Source: Ophiura sarsii
Taxonomy: Eukaryota; Echinodermata; Ophiuroidea; Amphilepidida; Ophiuridae
Length of the DNA: 64,000 nucleotides
Assembly: GCA_035610835.1 (NCBI GenBank)
Contig: CM069459.1
Location: forward strand, 25,187,636 to 25,251,635
Direction: 5' to 3'
Positions 36,201 to 42,556 of this stretch are shown piece by piece; positions within the stretch are counted from its first letter, which is position 1, and each line of letters starts with the position of its first letter. A program made the translations under genes and the position numbers. The notes under the pieces were generated by a model that saw only the letters and a list, made by a program, of their open reading frames with translations, was not told the origin of the DNA and did not search any database.

Positions 36201-38086
36201 TGCTGGCTTATACACACAAGCCTTGAAAGGCGGAAGATACATATGCGTGCGTAAAAGCTGCGCCTGTTAAGTTACGCCACTGTCCAGAGGAAGCCAAATA
36301 GAGTATAAAAAATAATTTGAAGCTCTTTGGATTGTAGTGCTGTTTCTATCATGGCTAGATTAATGGAAAAACGCTCCACAAAAGGATTGCAAATAGAATA
36401 CACAGCTATTTTCTTATGCCTGGCATCATGATTACTCGACTGCCAGCGCCTGTACAGGTATTGCATGCTAAGTACCTGTATGGGAACTGTACAGTACTTG
36501 TGCAATAACCCAAGGTAACCAGAAAGTAGCAGCAATGTTAGTGGTACAGTCAGCCCTCAAATTATGAATTTGTCCACTCAATCATTTCTGTAAATAGTCT
36601 AAATCATAAGTTTGCCGCCATTTAACAGTATTACTTATTAAATTTCTTTTATCGAATGTCACATTTTTACATACACACTATTACCTATTTTGTCAATATT
36701 AATGTCGAGGTGTAATTATATGGTTGTACAAATGAATAAAACACAAAACATACAACATTAAAAATAATGAATAAAAAGGCAGTTGTGTTTCCATCACCTA
36801 AATCTACAAGTTTCCTTTTAAAAAGCACAAACCACATTACACTGGTGTTGCCAACATCATGGTTAAACTGTGGAATTGGGCTACTTTTGACCAGAAAAAT
36901 GGGTACCAACTTTTGTCAGCACCTGATGTATTTCCTATGGGCTCACTAAAAATTGGGCTACCTTTGGTTATGGGGTCCTGGCCTAGATGGTGCTTGCGTC
37001 GTACCATGCCTTGGTAACATTTTAGTTGGCAACACTACTAGGCCAAAAAAATTAATTGTTTGATTGTCCATAGATCACTTTTAAAAGTTGGGTAGGTCGG
37101 TCGGGATTTTTTTTTCTTTTTCTCACTTACCCTTTTTCAGGTACCAAAAGTAAAATGAGATGTACTTGTTGTGGTAACCAAAACAGGGAACAAAATCTTT
37201 TAACATTTTGATGAGTATTTGTATTTTCTCAACACTTAAAAAAATATGTGATGCGATCTGTGAAAACCCGTCGGATGTCGCAAAATGTGAAATAGGGATT
37301 ATGGGTAAAATTAAAAAAATTAAAAATAAAAAAATTAAAAAACTTGTTTTTCTTTTTTTATAGATTATGTTTAGAAAATTAATTTTATTACTTTGTGTCA
37401 TCACCTTTTATGAAATTTCATCTTCAAAAATTTACTTAAGTCACTTTTCTAATTAGCCTTATAATGTTATTCTATTGAACTATGTATCTTTTATGGCCTG
37501 TTTTCATGATTTCTTGTTTTGTAGCTTTTTATGACATCACAATCATCATTCACTCATAACTTTATTTGTAGTGATCGTGGAAAAATGATCGAAACAGTTC
37601 TGTAATCAGCACAGATTCAGCTTTCTTATGATATAAATATCTCCAATATGAAAAATCCCGACATGTGGCGGTTTTCACAGATCGCATCACATATTTGTAA
37701 AAAAATGAAGAAGAAAAAAAAATGAAATTTAATTTTTTTTTAAAATAATTTCAACAACAACAAAAAAAAAAGTTTTTGGGTCGGAATGATTAAGAGGGTC
37801 GGGCGGACGAGGACAATCAAACAACTTTTTTTTTTTGGCCCTACTATCCAACACTAACCTTAAAATCTGTCATCGCCTGATTGAACTCCAAGTGTCTAGT
37901 CGTCTGTGGCGCAGTTGTCGCAGCAGCAGCGGCGCATGAATTGTTGGTTGAAGTAGGTGGGACACTACCGAAGGAGTTGACAATGTTTCCACCAGCGGTG
38001 GCGGTGTTGTCACGATTTCTCTTGCTCTTTTTGCTGCCCTTATTGGACTGCATCTGAGGTGTCGTTGCTTCGGGCGCGGCGGCCAT
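9159..38086 (-). CDS. CUEDC1: CUEDC1-like gene, eight visible coding exons (3' end incomplete)
   Basis: CUE-domain-containing protein 1 family. Coding exons on the minus strand are 38086-37859, 36039-35857, 34129-34046, 30944-30669, 28510-28324, 26781-26557, 20032-19960 and 9279-9159. Each is bounded by AG and GT, the phases agree at all junctions, and the total is 1377 bp (459 codons). The order of recognisable blocks matches the family: LEFNQAM..DFK, then the CUE core MFPKMD..VLRANEGAVDATIDQLL, a PPPYSPP proline stretch, PPLLGPLPDSFLRI, DERVALYMQNQEFLRELQ, FRDKLKHMGK, a lysine-rich segment and STANLLD. CUE domains bind ubiquitin; the cellular role of this family is poorly known, so no pathway is claimed. 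The vertebrate protein is somewhat shorter (about 390 aa by memory). The stop codon is not placed. Introns run from about 1.5 to 10.7 kb and are packed with repeats. Confidence 0.9.
9743..13035. repeat. Segmental duplication, copy A (TRIM A)
   Basis: From the CCCCTAGGACATTG word near 9750, through A-rich sequence, shared non-coding flank and the TRIM frame, to GCCATCAACTCTTT near 13005-13020. The same order of sequence recurs at 15653-19682. Copy A lacks the two elements present in copy B, so it preserves both empty sites. It contains a G-run at about 9968-9991. Confidence 0.75.
11188..12549 (+). CDS. TRIM-like RING/B-box protein, copy A
   Basis: A 453-aa intronless reading frame starting at the ATG after AAATCAAG; the frame is open a little upstream but has no earlier ATG. 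A C3HC4 RING lies at about residues 21-64 (C21, C24, C40, H42, C45, C48, C61, C64), a first B-box at about 100-137, a second B-box at about 158-191, and a predicted coiled coil at about 195-320. There is no NHL, filamin or SPRY domain, so it is a short TRIM in the TRIM2/TRIM56-like style. RING TRIMs are E3 ubiquitin ligases; the target is unknown. A TTTCATTACAG acceptor lies about 20 bp before the start, suggesting a 5' UTR intron. It lies antisense inside the last large visible CUEDC1 intron and is duplicated at 17005. Confidence 0.85.
   Translation: MAVSNLPVQRQDDFNEQFLTCSICAEAYDNDEHQAKFLPCLHSFCKSCLQQHVGGHPKFTCPNCPKEIVLSGGTINSLPNDFIVENLKEYRDIFTQAVTCGSCEEDNQAVSFCQDCGCCLCQRCVDDHHRLRPLRHHKLSTMVELQEKKYNPMMHQKCKKHPNQTLDMYCKEADCKVLACASCGHVNHRGHDLVDLTVAIDETVVDLRLASMNVAINNQELTKTRAAVDRMQTTLTENFNKAGRAVEESFQKLQVQIDSRKSITHDHLKHLYQAEMNTLTECNESIDLLATQMTSACEFADKACATRQPTQLMTSQNQIMERLNELGNTPLPKITSDKTDFTLTAEHPEAMAQIEDSIQQLRDVNWLIQLEPLPMDTRHMGLMTSRKRTRGQPHPQNNATDISGVHRIGSALRPCSQEIDLLSTRSALEEDEIQDLFIKTEPLPELFCNPNSR
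13497..13640 (+). pseudogene. Probable LINE ORF2 C-terminal remnant
   Basis: The frame reads IVNNTAPLYLNDV and later YNILIPKPKTN, the spacing and words seen near the end of CR1/L2-type ORF2 proteins (APxYLSDL..LLIPRPRT). No catalytic part remains. A run of C at 13650-13660 follows. Confidence 0.4.
13816..14018. mobile_element. Foldback MITE, about 200 bp
   Basis: Inverted arms start TAAAGTGTTTTAAATTATAT on the left, with the mirror ATATAATTCAAAACACTTTA on the right. AATAAAATGGACTT and AAGTCCAT complete the arms. There is no coding capacity. It contains the AAACCCTGTTGTTTTA word common to other elements in the window. Confidence 0.65.
14694..15565 (-). pseudogene. CR1/L2-like LINE reverse transcriptase fragment
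   Basis: This is the 3' half of a non-LTR retrotransposon ORF2 in two overlapping frames (15531-15238 and 15341-14694), so at least one frameshift. The first frame holds GLKVHMYADDTQLYLSF, with the YADD catalytic motif of the RT. The second holds the downstream thumb/connection region (LGIIFDNTLSMDDHI, LQRLHWLPIRYRI, APKLWNSLP). The endonuclease and fingers are missing (5' truncation). It lies between the two TRIM duplication copies and is antisense to the TRIMs. Confidence 0.88.
16063..16266. mobile_element. TA-flanked foldback MITE in TRIM copy B
   Basis: The arms are TATAGTTTAATCAGTTCC and the mirror GAACTGAATAAACTATA. The homologous place in copy A (about 10139-10155) reads straight through CACAGTAGTGTAGTAGTG, an empty site indicating a TA-type target. 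Same family as 5275-5479 and 20921-21139. Confidence 0.78.
17005..18201 (+). pseudogene. TRIM-like RING/B-box protein, copy B, interrupted
   Basis: Closely related to copy A, starting MAASKLPVQRQ. RING, both B-boxes and coiled coil are intact for about 378 residues, with zinc ligands conserved. The 3' end is cut by a mobile element starting near 18146. The frame then reads about 20 foreign residues (GRKSRRGGWGG...) to a stop at 18199-18201. The displaced tail homology resumes at 19411. The upstream acceptor seen in copy A is changed to TTACCG. It could still yield a truncated RING-B-box-coiled-coil protein, so 'pseudogene' is a cautious label. Confidence 0.75.
18146..19410. mobile_element. 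TIR element with internal 222-bp tandem repeats
   Basis: The ends are GGGCGGAAAT on the left and ATTTCCGCCC on the right. The interior has purine-rich poly-A/G, then about three and a half copies of a unit of about 222 bp marked by GGGGGGCACATCCCCC, CTGTTGGAGC and AGTATACACCAGATCGCACC. Copies start near 18590, 18810, 19034 and 19260. No transposase frame is seen, so it is non-autonomous. It interrupts TRIM copy B. Confidence 0.75.
19960..20032 (-). CDS. CUEDC1: CUEDC1 coding exon 7 (basic segment)
   Basis: This 73-bp exon has phase 1 to 2. It follows a long pyrimidine tract ending CCACACAG. Joined to exon 6 it reads KSTKVKFSLMARKFNSKKKK, then SSRAG, aligning with the family's KSTRRKLFELARAFSEKTK segment. 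The donor GG|GTATCC is weaker than the others, but its phase fits exon 8 exactly. It was identified from conserved position, phase and splice signals. Confidence 0.75.
20080..20819. mobile_element. TIR element beside CUEDC1 exon 7 acceptor
   Basis: The ends are TTACTGTAAAACAAGCTAAT and the mirror AATTAACTTGTTTTACAGTA, 740 bp apart. The interior has ATTCGCGAAA words and no coding frame. It starts 48 bp upstream (on the minus strand) of the exon 7 acceptor. Confidence 0.7.
20921..21139. mobile_element. TA-type foldback MITE (GTTCAATC family)
   Basis: Near-intact member with TATAGTTCAATCAGTTCCAA and CCAATTTGGAACTGATCAAA arms and the CGCGCGCAAAAGTAATCCAA interior. It lies in the intron between CUEDC1 exons 6 and 7. 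Confidence 0.75.
21571..21602. other. GC-rich perfect palindrome
   Basis: TATTTGGCAGCCGC and its exact mirror are separated by GTCA. A direct echo TCTGCCAAATAC follows at about 21610. Function unknown; it may be a remnant of an element end. Confidence 0.7.
22136..22445 (+). pseudogene. Decayed LINE ORF2 C-terminal fragment
   Basis: Frame pieces read LQKIQNTAACILTF, NWLPVAQRIALLIVH, NNVLIRTLCSG and WGDRYFAIAAPPPYWN. These match the QNxAARLLT, LPVxxRI and YGDRxFxVAAPxLWN signposts of CR1/L2-like ORF2. Stops and frameshifts are present. Confidence 0.65.
22824..23223. mobile_element. TIR element, about 400 bp
   Basis: The ends are ATGTTCAGCGTCCCCGCCCG and the mirror AGGCAGGACGCTAAACAT. The interior is pyrimidine-rich on one side and purine-rich on the other, with no coding frame. 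Confidence 0.65.
24552..24728. promoter_or_regulatory. Two RFX X-box plus CCAAT modules
   Basis: GTTGCTATGGTAAC (24552-24565) is followed by inverted CCAAT (ATTGG, 24581-24585). GTTGCCATGGTAAC (24700-24713) is followed by CCAAT (24724-24728). The X-box is the RFX-factor consensus. Both lie in the intron between CUEDC1 exons 6 and 7. They could be an enhancer or part of a repeat. Confidence 0.4.
25673..25773. mobile_element. Hairpin element, 40-bp perfect arms
   Basis: GTTATTAGGTGAGGTTGGGT with CGGATACGGATTATATCTAG is mirrored exactly (one or two differences) after a loop of about 20 bp. Related words (TCCGTATCCGACCCGC) at 25475-25510 suggest a larger element. Confidence 0.75.
26557..26781 (-). 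CDS. CUEDC1: CUEDC1 coding exon 6
   Basis: This is 225 bp, phase 1 to 1. The first two bases complete an Asp codon with the G from exon 5. It reads DVMEATRNASRRNSR, a Gln/Pro/Ala-rich low-complexity stretch, then DDVVFRDKLKHMGK. The last block matches the highly conserved FRDKLKHMGK of the family. The acceptor is TTCTATCAG and the donor AAAT|GTAAGT. Confidence 0.92.
27007..27207. mobile_element. Short TIR element, about 200 bp
   Basis: The ends are CAGGCCTGGAATTAG and the mirror AAGTTCCAACCCTG. The interior has repeated CCGGCAGGTA/CCTGGCAGGTAA words. The end type resembles hAT MITEs (inference). Confidence 0.5.
27583..27849. mobile_element. Foldback element, about 270 bp
   Basis: The left arm contains GGCGTTTCGAGAA, TCAACGCTGATGATGA and GACGATC; the right arm mirrors them as GATCGTC, TCATCATCAGTGTTGA and TTCTCGAAACGTC. 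It lies in the intron between exons 5 and 6. Confidence 0.65.
27870..28190. mobile_element. TIR element, about 320 bp
   Basis: The ends carry GTTGCCCTCAAGTG and the mirror CACTGAGGGCAATACAAC, each near a GGTCGGTC word. It resembles the larger element at 37041-37840 in its GGTCGG sub-terminal words. Confidence 0.5.
28324..28510 (-). CDS. CUEDC1: CUEDC1 coding exon 5
   Basis: This is 187 bp, phase 0 to 1. It contains the charged helical segment DERVALYMQNQEFLRELQ and continues HNPEFSEALEN, matching the family's DERIALFLQNEEFMKELQ block. The acceptor is TTTTTCCAG and the donor AATG|GTCAGT. Its 5' part, with the acceptor, has been copied to 28622-28693 and, more decayed, to about 29310-29372. 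Confidence 0.9.
28622..28693 (-). pseudogene. Partial exon 5 duplicate of CUEDC1
   Basis: This is a 72-bp copy of the first 24 codons of exon 5 with the upstream TTTTCCAG acceptor preserved. It reads SIVSSHLRHRLQQNVEQRSN and on to VDKY without a stop, then runs into TAA two codons later, and no good donor is seen. A retained acceptor so close to the true exon could cause mis-splicing. Confidence 0.65.
28730..29198. mobile_element. hAT-like foldback element with 8-bp TSD
   Basis: The TIRs are GGGGTGTACTTTC and the mirror GAAAGTACACCCC. The flanks carry the direct repeat GTTACACA (28722-28729 and 29199-29206). The interior has repeated GCGAGAATCC/GGATTCTCGC hairpins and a poly-A/G run. An 8-bp TSD and this TIR style fit hAT. 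It is inserted in the duplicated exon 5 intron sequence. Confidence 0.8.
29200..29745. repeat. Short CACATGGGTATCACATG repeats
   Basis: Irregular direct repeats of TATCACATGGG and CACATGCAATGATAAAGTCA, densest at 29640-29740 (three copies, about 35 bp). These are also present at 28545-28600. They are reverse-complement-like to words in the 33-bp array at 34862-35570. Confidence 0.7.
29310..29372 (-). pseudogene. Second, more decayed exon 5 duplicate
   Basis: A diverged copy of the same exon 5 segment and adjoining intron, with altered acceptor region and substitutions. It is separated from the first duplicate by the hAT-like element at 28730-29198. Short CACATGGGTATCACATG repeats continue from here to about 29740, with another trace of the exon-adjacent sequence near 29750-29775. 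Confidence 0.5.
29909..30123. mobile_element. Diverged TA-type MITE relative
   Basis: The right end carries TTGCCAATTTGAAACTATA and the interior GCTTGGATTACTTTTGCG. The left end is degenerate (CTATGGTCTAAGCCAG). It lies in the intron between exons 4 and 5. A further degenerate member ends at about 38369. Confidence 0.5.
30266..30428. mobile_element. Foldback MITE, about 160 bp
   Basis: The left arm is CATGTTTGGTAGCGGTATGG, GAAGTCCCAAGTATGCAAAT. The right arm mirrors it as ATTTGCATACTTGGGACTTA, CCATACCCTTACCACATG. Confidence 0.78.
30669..30944 (-). CDS. CUEDC1: CUEDC1 coding exon 4
   Basis: This is 276 bp, 92 codons, phase 0 to 0. It begins VNRPVPKN after a TTTTTCCATCAG acceptor and ends SLSHTP before GTAAGT. 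It carries a Thr/Pro/Ser-rich middle (FTPPPRTSQVPP) and the conserved block RWQPPLLGPLPDSFLRI, which corresponds to the family's NWNPPLLGxLPxDFLRI. The conserved block is probably a short interaction motif in an otherwise disordered region (inference). Confidence 0.9.
31001..31108. mobile_element. Foldback MITE with a nearby solo arm
   Basis: The arm ATATCGTCAGCCTGCTTCGA plus TAATTGCCTAACTCA is mirrored at 31072-31108. A third, solo arm in mirror orientation is at 31409-31453. It is next to CUEDC1 exon 4. Confidence 0.7.
32038..32343. mobile_element. Foldback element, about 305 bp
   Basis: The ends are AACCATAGATTTAAAAAGGA and the mirror TCCTTTATAAATCTGTGGTT. The inner arms include CCATGGGGA with TTTGGAGGT and their mirrors. 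Confidence 0.72.
32648..33580. repeat. Recent tandem duplication, about 460 bp unit
   Basis: Copies at about 32648-33110 and 33113-33580. TAACTGCACAACATGTGTTC through CGGTAGCTGCTTTCCACG is essentially identical in both, as is CATAACCGTCTATTTGTTAT near each right end. Differences are mainly in G/T runs. Confidence 0.85.
33590..33728. repeat. G-rich short tandem repeat
   Basis: Five copies of GCCTTCTGACAGGGGGGCAA with variable G runs. It ends CCCCTCTAGTTACGCCCCTG, a terminal sequence type common in animal MITEs. Confidence 0.75.
33858..33920 (-). pseudogene. Decayed third copy of the exon 3 fragment
   Basis: This is a third copy of the PPxYSP segment with its GTAAG donor. It carries a small insertion and reads into TAG just before the donor in the expected frame, so it cannot serve as an in-phase coding exon. 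With 33960-33995 and 34046-34129 it forms a three-copy ladder spaced by roughly 85-95 bp. Confidence 0.55.
33960..33995 (-). CDS. Candidate duplicated mini-exon of CUEDC1
   Basis: A 36-bp copy of the 3' half of exon 3 reads PPSYSPTSPYSQ in frame. It is flanked by CCAG on the 5' side and GTAAGA on the 3' side. Being a multiple of three with phase 0, it could be skipped or included without shifting the frame. The upstream pyrimidine tract is weak. It may be a functional alternative exon or only a duplicated fragment; transcripts would decide. Confidence 0.4.
34046..34129 (-). CDS. CUEDC1: CUEDC1 coding exon 3 (proline-rich linker)
   Basis: This is an 84-bp exon, phase 0 to 0, 28 codons. It reads MYSHSGALAGEEQPPPYSPP and continues SPTSPYSQ, matching the short PPPxYSPP segment after the CUE domain in the family. 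The acceptor is TTTCAG and the donor CAG|GTAAGA. PPPY is a potential WW-domain ligand (inference). Its 3' half plus donor is repeated twice immediately downstream at 33960-33995 and about 33860-33920. Confidence 0.85.
34862..35570. repeat. 33-bp tandem array in CUEDC1 intron
   Basis: About 20 copies of a unit with GTGATATCCATGTACTACTC and ATGTGATATTCAT, some shortened by omission of a sub-block. It lies between exons 2 and 3. A separate 20-bp array (GCGCTTAGCCAGCTGTTGT) is at 35628-35710. Confidence 0.92.
35857..36039 (-). CDS. CUEDC1: CUEDC1 coding exon 2 (CUE domain core)
   Basis: This is 61 codons, phase 0 to 0. It encodes most of the CUE domain. The MFP motif and the di-leucine near the end of the helix bundle, the signature ubiquitin-contact positions of CUE domains, are present in MFPKMD and DQLL. 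It is followed by an acidic/proline linker. The acceptor is TTCCTAG and the donor CCA|GTAAGT. The block VLRANEGAVDATIDQLL is nearly identical to the family consensus, which makes this the most diagnostic exon. Confidence 0.93.
36127..36306. mobile_element. TIR MITE (GACAGTGACGTAAC family), copy 1
   Basis: The ends TAGTCTATTTGGCCATCACG and AAGCCAAATAGAGTATA flank GC-rich sequence including GAGACAGTGACGTAAC and AAAAGCTGCGCCTGTT. Copy 2, in opposite orientation, is at 44648-44840. Confidence 0.72.
37041..37840. mobile_element. 800-bp TIR element abutting CUEDC1 exon 1 donor
   Basis: The ends are GGCCAAAAAAATTAATTGTT and GATTGTCC on the left, with the mirror GGACAATCAAACAACTTTTT...GGCC on the right. 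The flanking direct repeat is CTACTA (37035-37040, 37841-37846). The interior has GAAAACCCGTCGGATGTCGC, shared with 27475-27500. The right end is 17 bp from the exon 1 splice donor. Confidence 0.75.
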
Positions 38087-38130
38087 GTTTACAGAGGCGA
38101 GGGCTTTATCTACCGATTGTTGTGAGCTGC
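37859..38130 (-). CDS. CUEDC1: CUEDC1 coding exon 1 (5' UTR plus start)
   Basis: A pyrimidine-rich acceptor ends at 38131, so an upstream non-coding exon is expected. The start is taken as the ATG at 38086, in an AACATGG context followed by Ala-Ala-Ala. The frame is open upstream to the acceptor, so an N-terminal extension from an earlier exon is possible. The 76 codons are rich in Ala, Thr and Ser, include a basic KGSKKSKRNR patch, and end with RHLEFNQAMTDFK, the beginning of the CUE domain. The donor is AAG|GTTAGT, phase 0. A mobile element ends only 17 bp beyond the donor. Confidence 0.87.
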
Positions 38131-38229
38131 CTGAAAAAGAAGTAGGGTATGGATGCATTAGTTCATGGCCTAAGTACAACGCTTGGACCGCCATACTCCT
38201 ACTATGACAAGCCCTATTTGCTACCTACT

Positions 38230-38369
38230 ATAATACTCACCCCACCCCAATAATGCATCATATGCGTAACGTGTGGCCATGATCGCTCGCGTACGCTTGG
38301 ATTACTTTTGAGCGCGGAAAGTTAAGAACCAAATATTTCTCTTCAATTTGGAACTGATCAAACTATACA
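38230..38369. mobile_element. Diverged TA-type MITE relative
   Basis: Contains GCTTGGATTACTTTTGAGCG and the right arm CAATTTGGAACTGATCAAAC of the GTTCAATC family. The left arm is hard to see. It lies just upstream of CUEDC1 exon 1. Confidence 0.5.
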
Positions 38370-38704
38370 TGTAGCTGCACATGAATAAAGTTGGTAGGTT
38401 CTGCTTCAAATGTAATGACCATTTTCACAGATGTAATGGCTATATTTATGAATAAAAGTAAAAAAATATGAAATTTTGTCTGAATGATTCCTTTAGTAAA
38501 CAAAGAAAAAGCATATTTTTATCATGTTATAAAGTTGAATTGTATGTGCTAAATCCCATTGTACAGATCGACAGATTAATGACTGAACCTAAATTCTTGT
38601 ACTTGTCTTAAATTCTTTAAATAATTGTTCTTAAATGTATATAATGTAGAAGATAACCAGAAAATTAATTGGGCTTTAAGATGACATTAAGTTTGTCACG
38701 AGTT

Positions 38705-39408
38705 GCAGGCACGGATACAGGGGGGGCACGACGGGCCCGCCCCCCCCCCCCCCCCTCTATCAAAAAAAAAAAAAAAAAAAAAAAAAAAGGAAGAAAAAAA
38801 AGAGAGAGGAAGAAGCTAGTAAGAGAGAGAGAGAGAGAGAGGGAGGGGGGGGGGGGGGGGGGGGGGGCACATCACCCCTCAGACTCCCCCTGTTCAAGCT
38901 TTTAAACAATCTATACTTAAATTAAGAAAAAATCAGTATGCTCTACTTCTTTCTTGCATTGATAAAAAACCAAAATATTTATTGGAAATGAAGAGGTGGC
39001 TTTTCGATAAAATGTTGGTCAAAAGTATACACCAGATCGCACCAAATGAGTTCGAAAATTGAAAAAAAATCTACTTCTGAGGGGGGCACATCCCCCCTCA
39101 GACTCCCTCCTGTTCTAGCTTTCAAATCATCTATACTTAAATACAAAATATATTGGTATATAATATGCTCAACTTCTTTCATGCATTGATAAAAAAACAA
39201 AATATTTATTGGAAATGAAGAGGTGGCTTTTTGATAAAATGTTGGTCAAAAGTATACACCAGATCGCACCAAATGAGTTCGAAAATTGAAAATTTTCTAC
39301 TTTTCGACACCCCCCTGTCCGAGCATAGCTCGGAGGGCTACCGGCAAAATTTCATTTTTTGGGCCCCCCCCCCCTAAAATTTTCCTGGATCCGCCACTGA
39401 CGAGTTGC
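38705..39408. mobile_element. Second member of the 222-bp-repeat element family
   Basis: This shares the internal units of 18146-19410 (GGGGGGCACATCCCC, AGTATACACCAGATCGCACC) in about two and a half copies. It ends with GGCCCCCCCC and TCCTGGATCCGCCACTG, a TIR type common in animal MITEs. Poly-C, poly-A and GA runs near 38740-38870 make the left part low-complexity. Confidence 0.65.
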
Positions 39409-39611
39409 ATCAAACATTTATGGGGGCTCGTCTGGAGAATAGGCTACAGGGTATCACCCTCCCCCCTCAAAGAAAAGTGTGCCTCTATTTATGCTGAAAC
39501 ATCATCATCCAATTCCAGAAATTTAAAAAAATTATAAAAAATAAATAAAGAAAATTGTTTCATTTCCGAATTTTTTCTTTCCAGAAGTCCTTTTTTATGG
39601 TCTCATCTCGG

Positions 39612-39710
39612 CATAATTCTGTTATACCCTACACACCTACACCGGTAGTATGCGTCGTTCTTAAATATCATGCACTATGAATACCTCTGTGAAGGGTATA
39701 ACAGAATTAC
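39612..39710. other. Inverted repeat, 18-bp arms
   Basis: CATAATTCTGTTATACCCT and the mirror AGGGTATAACAGAATTA about 60 bp apart. Probable small foldback element. Confidence 0.6.
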
Positions 39711-40442
39711 TCCCTCATCTCATTTCCGGAATTCCGGAAATTTCCGGAAGTCTTGCATCCCTGCATAAAAAGATATTCAATGTCATACGACACCAAAAGT
39801 ACTGTTTTGATACACTCTGTATATAACACATTCTGTGTTTGTTTTCCTGGTGTTGTTTCCCCTTTTTCAAGTTTTTGTTTCCCCTTTTTCAAGTTTTTGT
39901 TTCCCCTTTTTCAAGTTTCTGTGTCATAAGTTCAAACTTTAGAATAGTTGCCAAGTGTTTAACCTTTTAATAGAATGGTTGCCTGGCCTATGCTGTACCC
40001 TGGCTTTGGGGCAAACAACACTAAATCACCCATCGTTTTGTTTAACGTCAGTATAAAGTTCTGTGAAAAACAAAACCTGATTCTGCAATAGTGCTGTTTT
40101 TAAAATCAATCTGACAAATGGCACCATTGCAGACAGGGTCTTGATTGTTGAGGCCCTATCCACCGGGAGAGGGGGGGAGGAGGAGTTCCATATGTTGAGG
40201 TACGCACATGTAAGGCTGTTAAGACCGCATCCTTTTCACCCTTGTTCTTAGGCCTTAAAATAAGAAATGAAGAGGGCAGGCAATTTAAGGCAATTTGAAA
40301 GGGGCACCAACTTTCTCCAAGGCACTCATGTACTTTTGAATGGAGTGAAAACAGCCAGAAACTGAGGGCATCAAGGCAACTAGGTGGGGCATTCGATGCC
40401 TTCGATTAATTTGAGCCCTGCTTGTTCTCACCCAATGCAACT

Positions 40443-41370
40443 ATTTTTTGTTGAAAATTTAAACACTCACTCATCCTAAGACCCCTATTTTCTGGAAAAT
40501 TTGAACAATTTTCATCTAAATTCTAAATACCATCTTATTGGGATATTTTGGCAACTTCTCACCCAATGACCCACCTAAGACCCCTATTTTCTGGAAAATT
40601 TAAACAATTTTCATCTAAATTCTAAATACCATCTTATTGGGACATTTTGGCAACTTCTCACCCAATGACCCACCCTAAGACCCCTATTTTCTGGAAAATT
40701 TGAACAATTTTCTTCTAAATTCTAAATACCATCTTATTGGGACATTTTGGCAACTTCTCACCCAATGACCCACCCTAAGACCCCTATTTTCTGGAAAATT
40801 TGAACAATTTTCATCTAAATTCTAAATACCATCTTATTGGGACATTTTGGCAACTTCTCACCCAATGACCCACCCTAAGAACCCTATTTTCTGGAAAATT
40901 TGAACAATTTTCTTCTAAATTCTAAATACCATCTTATTGGGACATTTTGGCAACTTCTCACCCAATGACCCACCCTAAGACCCCTATTTTCTGGAAAATT
41001 TGAACAATTTTCATCTAAATTCTAAATACCATCTTATTGGGACATTTTGGCAACTTCTCACCCAATGACCCACCCTAAGACCCCTATTTTCTGGAAAATT
41101 TGAACAATTTTCATCTAAATTCTAAATACCATCTTATTGGGACATTTTGGCAACTTCTCACCCAATGACCCACCCTAAGACCCCTATTTTCTGGAAAATT
41201 TGAACAATTTTCATCTAAATTCTAAATACCATCTTATTGGGACATTTTGGCAACTTCTCACCCAATGACCCACCCTAAGACCCCTATTTTCTGGAAAATT
41301 TGAACAATTTTCTTCTAAATTCTAAATACCATCTTATTGGGACATTTTGGCAACTTCTCACCCAATGACC
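40443..41370. repeat. 100-bp tandem array, about nine copies
   Basis: Exact 100-bp period. Each unit carries CCCAATGACCCACCCTAAGA, CCCCTATTTTCTGGAAAATT and CATCTTATTGGGACATTTTG. Copies differ by only one or two bases (for example TTCATC/TTCTTC), so the array is young or homogenised. No coding frame spans it. A long C run follows at 41441-41463. Confidence 0.95.
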
Positions 41371-42355
41371 GTTCACTCTCTTCAACTGCCCCAGGATTTG
41401 AAAGTGCTAGCCTTACACCCATATCCATACCAGAGTGCCCCCCCCCCCCCCCCCCCCCCCCCCGGCTAAATCCCTGAAATATACCTGAAAACAACATTGA
41501 CTGGACAAAAAGCAACCAAGCTTTTCCCACAGCAGACGACTTTCACCCCCACACCTTGCAGATGACACACAGATTGGTTTACTTCGTGTAGGTAGGTTGC
41601 TGGCTGGCTGATGAGGTCTCAAGATGCACAGGGAAGACTTTAATGCATCCTCACATTGCGCTGGATTAACTGTATCATGTTTTGCGAGCACAGAGTGCTC
41701 ACTGAAAAATAAAATATCAACAATTCATTAATCATTATTATTCAATATTCTTTTGAGAATTGCCGCCGAGTCAGAAACTAGCGAGCGGGAGTGGGGGTTG
41801 TGACGTGGCGTCTCCCAAAGAATACATGTGATCTGGATGAAGAAGAATACATGAGACATGGATTGATATACATGGCCATCATGGCCTGAAAAAATGTGGG
41901 GTTTTTTCCCGGCAAACAATTCCAAATTTCCCTCCAAAATGGAATGCATTCTTCATGAAAGAGTAACATTTCCCTCCAAATGCCAAAATTTCCCTCCAAA
42001 TGCTCAAATTTCCTGCAAGGAGCTTTCCATATTGCCTACTTTTTCAGCCTGTGAATTGTAATATGTGTCATGAGAATACATGTAAAATGATCAAATTCAA
42101 AACCAGTTCCCTGATTGTCAACAAATTTGGTTAATGACATACTGTTTGTAAAGCCGGACAAGATCAATGGTGAAAATGGTAAAATTTAATGAATGTAGTT
42201 TTTGCACGTGTCGCCACAAATATTACTTTATGGGGATGGAGGGTTGTTTGTTAGGAGGGAGGGGCATATTACACGCAATACAGTAAAGATGACCCAATAA
42301 CCTCAATTGTAAAACCCACAGGCTACATTGTATTCACTGAAGCTTTTATAACTCA

Positions 42356-42556
42356 AACACTGGAACAAAGGGGCACAACTTTAAACTCTTCAAAAAGCAG
42401 CTGACAAAAGGATTAGAATTACGGAAGTATTTCTTCTCACAGCGTGTCTTGGATGTATGGAATAAGCTCCCCCCACCAGTTGTCGATGAAAAATCTACAA
42501 ACCAATTCAAGAAACTAGACAAATTCTGGTCCGAAAATGGATGGGGATCGATCTAA
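42356..42556 (+). pseudogene. LINE ORF2 C-terminal remnant
   Basis: An open frame of 66 codons to TAA reads TKGHNFKLFKKQL, LRKYFFSQRVLDVWNKLPPP and VVDEKSTNQFKKLDKFW. These match the GHxxKLxK..RRxFFSQRVxxxWNxLPxxVV..NxFKxxLDxxW ending of Jockey/CR1-type ORF2 proteins. There is an in-frame stop just upstream, so it is a 5'-truncated relic. Confidence 0.82.
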
